DNA of 5,622 nucleotides, from contig CAZUZO010000178.1 of NCBI GenBank assembly GCA_964624765.1, positions 1 through 5,622 on the forward strand. The letters run 5' to 3'. Both the position numbers and the translations under genes were made by a program. Below, in pieces: positions 1-5,497 of the stretch; position 1 is the first letter of the stretch; every line of letters begins with the position of its first letter. Below the pieces are notes generated by a model. The model saw nothing but the letters and a program-made list of their open reading frames with translations. It made no database searches and was not told where the DNA came from. This DNA is from JAGTVB01 sp964624765 (lineage in GTDB: Bacteria > Pseudomonadota > Gammaproteobacteria > HK1).

Positions 1-50
1 CGCCGTCCGCCTGGCTCTCGGGCCGCTCGCGACGGTTTTTTCACAACCTC
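1..50. mobile_element. Truncated right end of a repeated MITE-like element
   Basis: The segment ends in ggttttttcacaacctc (34-50). This is the exact reverse complement of gaggttgtgaaaaaacc at 5498-5514, so the two look like opposite terminal inverted repeats of one element type. Bases 3-34 recur exactly at 5591-5622. The flanking triplet after the end is TCA (51-53), the same as the triplet before the 5498 terminus. A GAG..GTTGTG..A-rich end with a TNA target resembles IS5-family (IS1031/IS427-type) termini, but that is only a resemblance. No transposase is present. The left part of this copy lies outside the window. Confidence 0.55.
3..34 (+). repeat. 32-bp terminal direct repeat, copy 1 (copy 2 at 5591-5622)
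   Basis: The 32 bases are identical to 5591-5622. One base further out differs (g at 2, t at 5590) and the next matches again. It is GC-rich and is an internal part of the repeated element whose end lies at 34-50. An exact repeat at both window ends is also what a contig broken in, or circularised through, a repeat would show. Confidence 0.9.
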
Positions 51-63
51 TCAGGGGTTGTGA
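41..63. repeat. 8-bp perfect hairpin at the element edge
   Basis: tcacaacc (41-48) pairs perfectly with ggttgtga (56-63), leaving a 7-nt loop. The left arm is inside the element terminus and the right arm is outside it. The six T residues lie on the wrong side (36-41) to act as a U-tract for rightward transcription, and leftward transcription would see A residues, so this is not a standard intrinsic terminator. Confidence 0.5.
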
Positions 64-145
64 GAATAAACATCGTGCCAGAAGCTCGGCCTGGGTCGAA
101 GTTACGCCGGCAGCCTATCGGGCAAGCCTAACGAGCGAGCGAAGC

Positions 146-166
146 CCATGCCGACTTGGGGCATGG
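146..166. terminator. Weak candidate hairpin downstream of the LysR gene
   Basis: ccatgcc (146-152) and ggcatgg (160-166) form a 7-bp perfect stem with a 7-nt loop, 60-80 bp past the LysR stop codon. A smaller stem, actat/atagt, with a gccg loop lies at 188-201. Neither has a T-tract on either strand, so a termination role is only positional. The rest of 51-226 shows no convincing gene; the open frames there are unconserved-looking and lack ribosome binding sites. Confidence 0.2.
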
Positions 167-226
167 TCCGGTTCCGATCATGTATCGACTATGCCGATAG
201 TGTAATCCACTCAGTTTTGTTTGTCT

Positions 227-1114
227 TTAATCAAGGTGGCGAGGGGGGCATACCGGGCCGAGGTCAGCTTTCGCTCTCCCGCCTGCCAACTCGCGCAGCC
301 CCTCGACGGCCTGTCGCAAGACTTCACTGTCGGACGCACGGGGAAACACCATGTAGGCGGGGTGGGCAAATTCAGGGCCATCGACAACCTGAAACAAGCG
401 CCCTTCCTCGATCAGGGACCGAGCCATACGAATGGGTAAAAAGCAGGAGCCGCCGTTGGCCAGGATCAGCTGGACACCCAGCCAACCGATGTTGACCACT
501 TGCGGCGTCCCCTCTAGGTCTGGATAGCTATGGCGATGCTTAGCATAGAAATCCGGACCCCACTCGACGTAGATGTAGTCATCACCCGGCCAGCGGGTAT
601 CGCGCCGCGAGCTGACCAGGACCAGTGTCTCGTCGAACAGATGCTCCACCATTAGGCCGGGAGCATGGTTTGGGGTATACATCAGGCCGATGTCCAGAGT
701 GCCCTCGATGAGGCGTCGCATCAGGTCCTCCTCGAAACCGATCTCGCCACGGATGGAGACATCCGGCGCCGCCTTGCGCATCCAACCGACCCAACGGGGC
801 AGAAAACCCTCCCACAGGGCGATGCGGCCGCCAACCCGAAGGCTGGCGCGATAACGGTTTGGCAAACCGACGTCGTGACGCGCCTGCTCGACCGTCAGCA
901 CTAGAGTTTTGGCATGCTGCAAAAAACGTCGCCCGGCTGGAGTCAGGGTGGCCCCCGCACGGTTACGGACGAACAGCTTGACGCCCAGATCGGCCTCAAG
1001 ATTCTGAATGCGGGTGCTCACGGTGGACTGCGTTACGTGCAGTCGTTTGGCCGCGTCCAGAAAACTTCCGTGGGCCGCAATCGCTAGGAAAGTCCGAGCC
1101 AGATCGATGTCCAT
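227..1114 (-). CDS. LysR-family transcriptional regulator
   Basis: This is a 295-residue protein of the normal LysR length (about 290-330). Residues 1-58 are the winged helix-turn-helix: it opens MDIDLARTFLAIAAHGSF, followed by AAKRLHVTQSTVSTRIQNLE (21-40), which matches the family signature, then a linker helix to about 85. Residues about 90-290 are the periplasmic-binding-like effector domain (RVGGRIALWEGFLPRW near 93-108; DIGLMYTPNHAPGL near 141-154). The ATG at 1114 is chosen because the HTH begins immediately after it. The frame stays open to a TTG at 1141, but those nine extra residues are untypical. There is no Shine-Dalgarno before the ATG. The gene is divergent from the dsrC-like/HPP pair, the usual LysR layout, so it probably controls that pair and itself. 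The co-inducer cannot be inferred. Confidence 0.93.
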   Translation of the reverse strand: MDIDLARTFLAIAAHGSFLDAAKRLHVTQSTVSTRIQNLEADLGVKLFVRNRAGATLTPAGRRFLQHAKTLVLTVEQARHDVGLPNRYRASLRVGGRIALWEGFLPRWVGWMRKAAPDVSIRGEIGFEEDLMRRLIEGTLDIGLMYTPNHAPGLMVEHLFDETLVLVSSRRDTRWPGDDYIYVEWGPDFYAKHRHSYPDLEGTPQVVNIGWLGVQLILANGGSCFLPIRMARSLIEEGRLFQVVDGPEFAHPAYMVFPRASDSEVLRQAVEGLRELAGGRAKADLGPVCPPRHLD

Positions 1115-1139
1115 GTGGGTGCAGAAGGAGGTAACTATC

Positions 1140-1154
1140 AATATCTTCGATATT
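1140..1154. promoter_or_regulatory. Candidate LysR-type operator (15-bp dyad)
   Basis: aatatc-ttc-gatatt is a perfect 6+6 bp dyad with a 3-nt spacer. It lies 26-40 bp upstream of the LysR start codon. Its centre (1147) is about 62 bp upstream of the predicted start site of the divergent promoter at 1174-1202, close to the roughly -65 position where LysR-family activators normally bind. It is symmetric and AT-rich, as such sites are, although it does not exactly fit T-N11-A. The assignment rests on position and symmetry. Confidence 0.4.
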
Positions 1155-1173
1155 TTTGTTCACTAAATTCATT

Positions 1174-1202
1174 TTGTCCAATTCTTAATACACCAATATA
1201 AT
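1174..1202 (+). promoter_or_regulatory. Sigma70 promoter for the dsrC-like/HPP operon
   Basis: The -35 box ttgtcc (1174-1179, 4 of 6 consensus bases) and -10 box tataat (1197-1202, 6 of 6) are separated by the optimal 17 bp, in an AT-rich stretch. Transcription would start near 1208-1210, exactly where the MITE-like insertion begins. The last base of the -10 box is the first base of the 9-bp target duplication. The weak -35 would suit an activator-dependent promoter. I saw no equally good promoter for the LysR gene on the other strand. Confidence 0.6.
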
Positions 1203-1210
1203 CATCGAAT
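1202..1210 (+). repeat. Target-site duplication, left copy
   Basis: tcatcgaat here is repeated exactly at 1363-1371, on the outer sides of the two inverted-repeat ends of the 1211-1362 insertion. The flanking bases differ (a at 1201 against g at 1362; a at 1211 against t at 1372), so the duplication is exactly 9 bp, or 8 bp if the outermost inverted-repeat base is 1210. Confidence 0.75.
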
Positions 1211-1362
1211 ATGCCTATCCGGTTGACTCAGGAAATCGCTACATGTTGAACGCGGCCGCGCCTAACATGCATTCAAGTCCTAGAAAAGGCAGCTGTTCCA
1301 GGTGTGGAAATTGCGCCGCACCACCACCCGTAGTACATACCTGAGTCAACCGGATAAGCATG
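1211..1362. mobile_element. MITE-like insertion, 152 bp, with 22-bp terminal inverted repeats
   Basis: The left end (1211-1232) and right end (1340-1361) are inverted copies matching at 21 of 22 positions. The inner 17 bp, tatccggttgactcagg (1216-1232) against 1340-1356, are perfect. The unit is bracketed by an exact 9-bp direct repeat. Long terminal inverted repeats, target duplication, small size and no transposase define a MITE or a deleted IS. The right end read inward, catgcttatccggttgac, resembles CAT-starting IS4-family (IS231/IS4-like) termini as I remember them, so that family is a tentative guess. It lies between the -10 box and the dsrC-like ribosome binding site, so the operon transcript would begin with a 22-bp stem enclosing a loop of about 107 nt. 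Confidence 0.82.
1243..1344 (+). other. 33-codon ORF inside the insertion, with CxxCxxC
   Basis: An ATG frame of 33 codons ends with TGA inside the right inverted repeat. An AGGA (1230-1233) lies 9 nt upstream of the ATG, and the predicted promoter would transcribe it. Codons 18-24 read CSRCGNC, followed by AAPPP, a spacing that could bind zinc or iron-sulfur but is too short to assign. It may be a chance frame, a fragment carried by the MITE, or a leader peptide. The AGGA overlaps the inverted repeat and would be masked in a folded leader. Confidence 0.15.
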
Positions 1363-1371
1363 TCATCGAAT
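1363..1371 (+). repeat. Target-site duplication, right copy
   Basis: This is an exact copy of tcatcgaat at 1202-1210, directly after the right inverted repeat. Removing one copy together with 1211-1362 would leave a leader of about 40 nt between the predicted start site and the dsrC-like ATG, a normal length, which supports this being the pre-insertion state. Confidence 0.75.
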
Positions 1372-1387
1372 TTCATGCCCAAGTGGA

Positions 1388-1393
1388 AAGGAG
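1388..1393 (+). promoter_or_regulatory. Shine-Dalgarno that fixes the dsrC-like start
   Basis: aaggag lies 11 nt before the ATG at 1405. The frame also has an in-frame ATG at 1360, created by the last bases of the MITE, which would add 15 residues (starting MSSNFMPKW). That ATG has no clear ribosome binding site and the extension is foreign to the family, so 1405 is preferred. Confidence 0.7.
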
Positions 1394-1404
1394 AGAAACT
1401 CACA

Positions 1405-1770
1405 ATGCCTAGTACACCTGCGGCGAGCACCCCCGAAGGCGTCACTCTGAACCAGGTTGGCCGGGACGAGGAGGGATTTCTGCTCGACGCCAACGACTGG
1501 CATCCCGGGCTGATGGCGCCGTTGGCCATTGAGGCTGGATTGGAACTGACGCCAGAGCGTCTCGAAATCATCCGCTACGTCCGAAGTTACTTCGAGAAGA
1601 ACGAGAGCGTCCCTGAGGCACGCACGCTACTTAAGCATATGCGGGCCATCTGGGGAAAAGAAGGAGGTACGCGACGTCACCTTTATCACCTATTCCCGTA
1701 CGGCTACGGCCAACAGGCGTGCAAGATCGCCGGCATGCGCAAGCCACGCAAGCTGATGCTAGACGTCTAA
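1405..1770 (+). CDS. DsrC/TusE-family sulfur-relay-like protein lacking the C-terminal cysteine
   Basis: This 121-residue protein belongs to the DsrC/TusE/DsvC family, small cytoplasmic proteins that carry sulfur as a persulfide or trisulfide to sulfite reductase, or in tRNA 2-thiolation. Family blocks appear in order: GFLLDANDWHPGLMAPLA (24-41), LTPERLEIIRYVRSYF (48-63), and the C-terminal LFPYGYGQQACKIAGMRKP (96-114). Cys106 in QACKIAG is at the CysB position. Canonical DsrC has a second cysteine, CysA, 11 residues later, just before the last residue; here position 117 is Leu and the tail is KLMLDV. TusE normally keeps CysA and lacks CysB, so this is the opposite pattern. It may be a regulatory or altered-chemistry paralogue. 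It is the first gene of a likely operon with the HPP-CBS gene and lies under the LysR-type control region. Confidence 0.88.
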   Translation: MPSTPAASTPEGVTLNQVGRDEEGFLLDANDWHPGLMAPLAIEAGLELTPERLEIIRYVRSYFEKNESVPEARTLLKHMRAIWGKEGGTRRHLYHLFPYGYGQQACKIAGMRKPRKLMLDV

Positions 1771-1865
1771 GGTCGCCTTCAAAGCTGTCTTGGGCGGCCC
1801 ACAGCATCCTCAGCCGTTGCAAGTGGGCGATGGCCCCACGAATGTGTTAGCGAGGACGTCAAGCC
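1771..1865 (+). other. 95-bp intra-operon spacer with the HPP-gene ribosome binding site
   Basis: No promoter or T-tract terminator is evident, so cotranscription of the flanking genes is likely. A modest hairpin, gtggg (1823-1827) with cccac (1835-1839), lies here. gagga (1852-1856) is 9 nt before the TTG at 1866 and acts as the likely Shine-Dalgarno. Confidence 0.5.
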
Positions 1866-3038
1866 TTGAGAGAGCTACTGCATTACTTCATCAGCGAGCC
1901 GGTCCCCATCACGCTGCGAAGAGCGTTGGCACTAGGCCTTGCTGTATTCATTGCCATGTTCAGCGTGGTCTCGGTGAGCACCGAGCTCGTCAGTGGGTTG
2001 GGCGCACCGATACTGGTCGCCTCCATGGGAGCTTCGGCGGTACTCTTGTTTGCGCTGCCCCATAGCCCTTTGGCCCAGCCCTGGCCGTTCGCAGGCGGCC
2101 AGCTTATCTCGGCAGGTATCGGCGTAACCTGCGCCAGTCTCATTCCGGAACCGGCATTCGCGGCTGCAGCTGCCGTTGCGGTGGCCGTGACGACGATGTA
2201 TCTGACTCACTCGCTGCACCCTCCGGGCGGCGCCGTTGCGCTGGTGCCGATATTGGGCGACGCAAGCATTCATCAGCTGCATTATCAGTTCCTGCTGACG
2301 CCCGTGGCGATCAATATCGCGGTCATGCTCTTGGCAGCCTTGACGATACACAACCTTCCTGGGGGTCAGCGCTATCCGGCCCCCAGCTGGCCCCAGCCCG
2401 ATAGGCGGCACAAGCACCGTGACCCTCCACCGTTAGAGCGGCTCGGCATCGACGAGGAGGATCTCCACCGCGCTTTGCAGGAGTTCGATAGCTTCCTGGA
2501 CATTACCGAAGGCGATCTGCAAAAACTCTATAGCCGGATCGTTGCGCAGGCGGCACGGCGACGGTTCACCGACATAACCTGCGCTGACGTGATGTCGCGA
2601 GATCTGGTGACCATCAAGGTTGATACACCGCCGGAGGAGGCTTGGGCATTGCTGCGCTACCACAAGATCAAAGCGCTGCCCGTTTTGGATATCGAGAAGC
2701 GCGTCATCGGCATCGTGACACTGGTCGACTTTCTGAAACGAGTCGATCTGAAAGCGTATCAAGATTTCCCAGAACGTTTGGTCAATCTGATTCGCCCGGC
2801 TCAATCCTCCGGCTACGGTGCCGAGCAGCGCAAGCCGGTGGCCATTGCCGAGGTGATGACAGCGCCCGTTATCACGGTTGGAGCAAGCAGCCATGTCGTT
2901 GATCTGGTGCCACTGCTTTCCGATAGAGGGCTTCATCACGTTCCCATCGTGGATCCGGATGACCGCATCGTGGGAATGGTGACCCAAAGCGATCTCATTG
3001 CAGCGCTTTATTCACGGGGAGTGATGCGCGCCAGGTAG
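1866..3038 (+). CDS. HPP-family integral membrane protein with C-terminal tandem CBS domains
   Basis: This 390-residue protein has an N-terminal HPP-family membrane domain with hydrophobic segments near 19-38, 43-64, 76-114 (one or two passes) and 144-162. The defining motif LHPPGGA is at 117-123. After a charged, proline-rich linker (about 165-195), two CBS domains follow: about 241-293 (VMSRDLVTIKVD.. to GIVTLVDFL) and 329-384 (EVMTAPVITVGA.. to GMVTQSDLIAALY). HPP proteins of plants and cyanobacteria have been linked to nitrite transport across membranes. CBS pairs usually bind adenine nucleotides and gate their partner domain, so an adenylate-controlled anion transporter of the inner membrane is a reasonable inference, with substrate unknown. 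The start is TTG with gagga 9 nt upstream; a stop at 1848 and the absence of a nearby ATG support it. Confidence 0.88.
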   Translation: MRELLHYFISEPVPITLRRALALGLAVFIAMFSVVSVSTELVSGLGAPILVASMGASAVLLFALPHSPLAQPWPFAGGQLISAGIGVTCASLIPEPAFAAAAAVAVAVTTMYLTHSLHPPGGAVALVPILGDASIHQLHYQFLLTPVAINIAVMLLAALTIHNLPGGQRYPAPSWPQPDRRHKHRDPPPLERLGIDEEDLHRALQEFDSFLDITEGDLQKLYSRIVAQAARRRFTDITCADVMSRDLVTIKVDTPPEEAWALLRYHKIKALPVLDIEKRVIGIVTLVDFLKRVDLKAYQDFPERLVNLIRPAQSSGYGAEQRKPVAIAEVMTAPVITVGASSHVVDLVPLLSDRGLHHVPIVDPDDRIVGMVTQSDLIAALYSRGVMRAR

Positions 3039-3158
3039 AGCGCAGCAAATAATGAGCGTTGGTCATCGTTTCGACAGCTTGATAACCTTTGCCTTGGGGG
3101 CAGCCGACCCCCTCCCATGTCCTATTGCAGGGTAGCAACCTGCCACTTCGCGAGACGA
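3039..3158. other. Convergent intergenic region with weak hairpins
   Basis: This is the 120 bp between the stop codons of the HPP-CBS gene and lptD. ggggg (3096-3100) can pair with ccccc (3108-3112) around a 7-nt loop, and gcagg (3127-3131) with cctgc (3139-3143). Neither has a T-tract, so a bidirectional terminator here is only possible. No gene is seen, and in particular no surA on the lptD strand. Confidence 0.3.
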
Positions 3159-5387
3159 TCAAAAGCCAGGCTCATACCCGGGAATGCTCTGTTGCAAGAA
3201 AGCCGCTGCCTCCTTACCGAGACCACCGAGACCCTTGAGGTGCAACTGCAGAAAAAAGCCGGTGTTGAACTCGCCAGTGCTGTCGGTCAGGAAACGACGG
3301 GCGATTGCACGTACGGCGAAGCAGCAGCTTTCGTACTCAAGACCGGCGAAAGTGTCCACTGTGGTGTTACCATCGAAGGCGTAGGTCCAACGACCGACAA
3401 TTCCCCAGCGTCGACCGACAGGGTATCGGAACGAGAAGTCGCTCTGGTTGACGACATCCTGACGAAAACGATAGGAGAGGTTGATCACGCGCTCCCGATC
3501 CGGTTGATAGCGCAAGCCAGTGGAGAGCCGCTCGATGTGCCCTTGGTTGGTGTTCCACTGAAATCCTCCCGAGAATCGCCAGCTATCGAATAAGCTCGCG
3601 CCCACATCGGCGACAATGTCCGAGGACGAGCCCGTTTGGGGCGTTTCCTCCGGCAGGTTCACTTCCCGGTCACGAAAATAGACGATCTGGCCAAGGCTCG
3701 TTCTCAGCAATTCCTTACCGGTGGAGGTTGACAGGAGGCGACTCGTGAAGGCCAGGGTAAGCTGATTCGCATCGCCGACTCGGTCCGGACCGCTAAAGCG
3801 GTTGTCTCTAAACAGTTGATCGAAGCCGAAGGTGAACCGGCCGGTATCGAATACTGGGATGTCGGTTTGATCCTCGAAGGGAACGAACAGGTAGTAGGCC
3901 CGTGGTTCTAAGCTCTGAATAAAGGACTCCGTTCCGAAGTGCCAGCTGCGCTCCAGGAAAGCGCCAGCATCCACGCTCAGCGTCGGTAACAGCCGAGAGG
4001 GCTCGTTGTCTTGGTCAAGAGGAGTGTTGCCCAGATAATAGCCCGTATAGCGGACGTTAGCGCGTGGCACGAAGAACAGAGCGGCGCTGCGTAGCGGGTA
4101 GCTGAAAGAAGGTTGAACATCGATACGCGCACCGGTGACCCCCGCCCGGCGCTCAAAGTTGGCCAGCTCGACCTGATATCCCGCGTTGAAACGCCGGTTT
4201 CGCTCGCGGGTCGTGTTGGACACCAGCAGTTGGGGAAGCCGTGCGTAGGGTCGCTCTTCCGGAGCCAGGTTTTGGTCCACGGTCTGATAACTCTGTACCC
4301 GACCCAGAGCTGCCCACCCATCCCCCCTATAGTGGACATCGCCACGGCGTTCCAGAAACTGTATGCTGCTAAACTCTAGGCTGGTGCCCAGATCCGCAAG
4401 GTAATCAGTATCGGACACCTGATTGATGTCGAGCTGCGTCCCCCAGCGCGGAGTCAGATTCCAGCGCGTCTGCAAACTCAGTGCCCCGCGAGGGGTCCCC
4501 CTCTGTAGGTCATAGGGCAAGTATTCGAGACCGAGCTGCCCGCTGGCACTTTGGGTCAAGAATCGATACTCGCCGGCAAGCAAAGCGCCGCGTTGGGTCA
4601 TACCCCTTGCGGTAAACGTGGCGTCCTGATTGGGTGCGATATTCCAGTAGTAAGGGATCAACAGCTCGATGCCGGTCTTGGCAGAAGTGCCAAAGCGCGG
4701 CGGCAAAAAACCCGATTTCCGCTTGTCTGTCAGCGGAAAGGTGAGAAAGGGGCTGTAGAGGACCGGCACGCCTTTGATACTGAGGGTGACATTCCAGGCT
4801 GAGCCAACCTCGGATCGTCTATTAAGCTTGATATTTTTTCCCCTGAGCAGCCAATCACGATTGCCAGCGTCACAGGTCGTATAAGTCCCCTCCTCTGCCT
4901 GCAGCACTTCGTCGCGGCTATCGATGACAATGCCGCGCGCTTGGCCGCGTGCGTGCTCTGCATCGAGCCTGAAGCGGGCTTGTTCGATGCGCCCGAGCTT
5001 CGTGAAAAGCTCGAAGCGCCCGCGTTCTCCGGAGGCATACAACCCTTCATCCCAGAATCGCACGTTGCCTTGAACATCCATAAAGCCCGTGCCTTCGTTG
5101 TACCAGACTCTCTGCGCCTCCAGGTGTTGCCGCCCGCTTAAGATCTGGACCTTGCCCGTGAGCACCGAGATCCCTTTGCCGATGAGATCCACGCTATCGG
5201 CCGTTATGTGGATTTCATCCGGCGCATCGGAACTCATTTCGGTAAGGGGACGCTCCGGCAGCCAGGGAAGGGGGGCGCACAGCGACCCCCTTCCCTCGGA
5301 GCTGTCCGGGAAGGCGAATGCCGACGAGGTGAAAATGAGACAAGCAGACATTAGCGCGCTTATCCGGTGCCGAGGGCGCATCATCAT
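3159..5387 (-). CDS. lptD: LPS-assembly outer-membrane protein LptD
   Basis: This 742-residue protein (E. coli LptD: 784) is the beta-barrel subunit of the LptD-LptE translocon, which inserts lipopolysaccharide into the outer leaflet. Residues 1-25 are a Sec signal peptide (RPRHR, hydrophobic core, SAFA). Residues about 57-190 are the periplasmic beta-taco/OstA domain (DEIHITADSVDLIGKG; NIKLNR). The rest is barrel, ending with ESCC, LHLKGLGGLG and QQSIPGY, all family hallmarks. Four cysteines match the E. coli disulfide set: Cys37, Cys172, Cys688 and Cys689, which form the two non-consecutive bonds needed for function. The start is one of three consecutive ATGs (5387, 5384, 5381) directly before the signal peptide; the frame extends to a TTG at 5444, but that would bury the signal. 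No strong Shine-Dalgarno is seen. It is convergent with the HPP-CBS gene, and surA does not follow. Confidence 0.96.
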   Translation of the reverse strand: MMMRPRHRISALMSACLIFTSSAFAFPDSSEGRGSLCAPLPWLPERPLTEMSSDAPDEIHITADSVDLIGKGISVLTGKVQILSGRQHLEAQRVWYNEGTGFMDVQGNVRFWDEGLYASGERGRFELFTKLGRIEQARFRLDAEHARGQARGIVIDSRDEVLQAEEGTYTTCDAGNRDWLLRGKNIKLNRRSEVGSAWNVTLSIKGVPVLYSPFLTFPLTDKRKSGFLPPRFGTSAKTGIELLIPYYWNIAPNQDATFTARGMTQRGALLAGEYRFLTQSASGQLGLEYLPYDLQRGTPRGALSLQTRWNLTPRWGTQLDINQVSDTDYLADLGTSLEFSSIQFLERRGDVHYRGDGWAALGRVQSYQTVDQNLAPEERPYARLPQLLVSNTTRERNRRFNAGYQVELANFERRAGVTGARIDVQPSFSYPLRSAALFFVPRANVRYTGYYLGNTPLDQDNEPSRLLPTLSVDAGAFLERSWHFGTESFIQSLEPRAYYLFVPFEDQTDIPVFDTGRFTFGFDQLFRDNRFSGPDRVGDANQLTLAFTSRLLSTSTGKELLRTSLGQIVYFRDREVNLPEETPQTGSSSDIVADVGASLFDSWRFSGGFQWNTNQGHIERLSTGLRYQPDRERVINLSYRFRQDVVNQSDFSFRYPVGRRWGIVGRWTYAFDGNTTVDTFAGLEYESCCFAVRAIARRFLTDSTGEFNTGFFLQLHLKGLGGLGKEAAAFLQQSIPGYEPGF

Positions 5388-5497
5388 GTTGGGCCAAAGG
5401 GGTCGCCGAAGCCGAAACAGACTAGAAGCTTGCACAGAACGCAAGGCTCTGCAACCACTGCCTCAGGACAAGCGCGTTCTGCTAGCTAACTCGCTCA
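5388..5497 (-). promoter_or_regulatory. lptD upstream region, promoter not identified
   Basis: These 110 bp separate lptD from the repeated element and must hold, or lie downstream of, its promoter. I found no convincing sigma70 pair and no clear sigmaE-type GAACTT/TCTGA pair. A small inverted repeat, cttgc/gcaag, occurs on the lptD strand near 5430-5446. No gene is seen. Confidence 0.25.

Noticed and set aside
148..495. Rightward frame over the end of the LysR gene
   Set aside because: It is arginine- and proline-rich shadow translation antisense to the LysR effector domain, without a ribosome binding site.
1124..1131. aaggaggt on the plus strand, a perfect Shine-Dalgarno
   Set aside because: No ATG, GTG or TTG follows within a usable distance; the nearest TTG frame is about 25 nt away and ends after about ten codons.
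1239..1571. A leftward 110-codon frame overlapping the MITE and the dsrC-like gene
   Set aside because: It runs antisense through conserved DsrC-family sequence, has no recognisable domain and no ribosome binding site; its tail in the MITE is not a recognisable transposase piece.
3096..3112. A bidirectional intrinsic terminator between the HPP-CBS gene and lptD
   Set aside because: The stem has only five G-C pairs and no T-tract on either side, so it is listed only as a weak hairpin.
3117..3593. Rightward 158-codon frame over the lptD 3' end, and the long rightward frame at 5089-5532
   Set aside because: Both are antisense to well-conserved LptD sequence with low-complexity, family-free translations.
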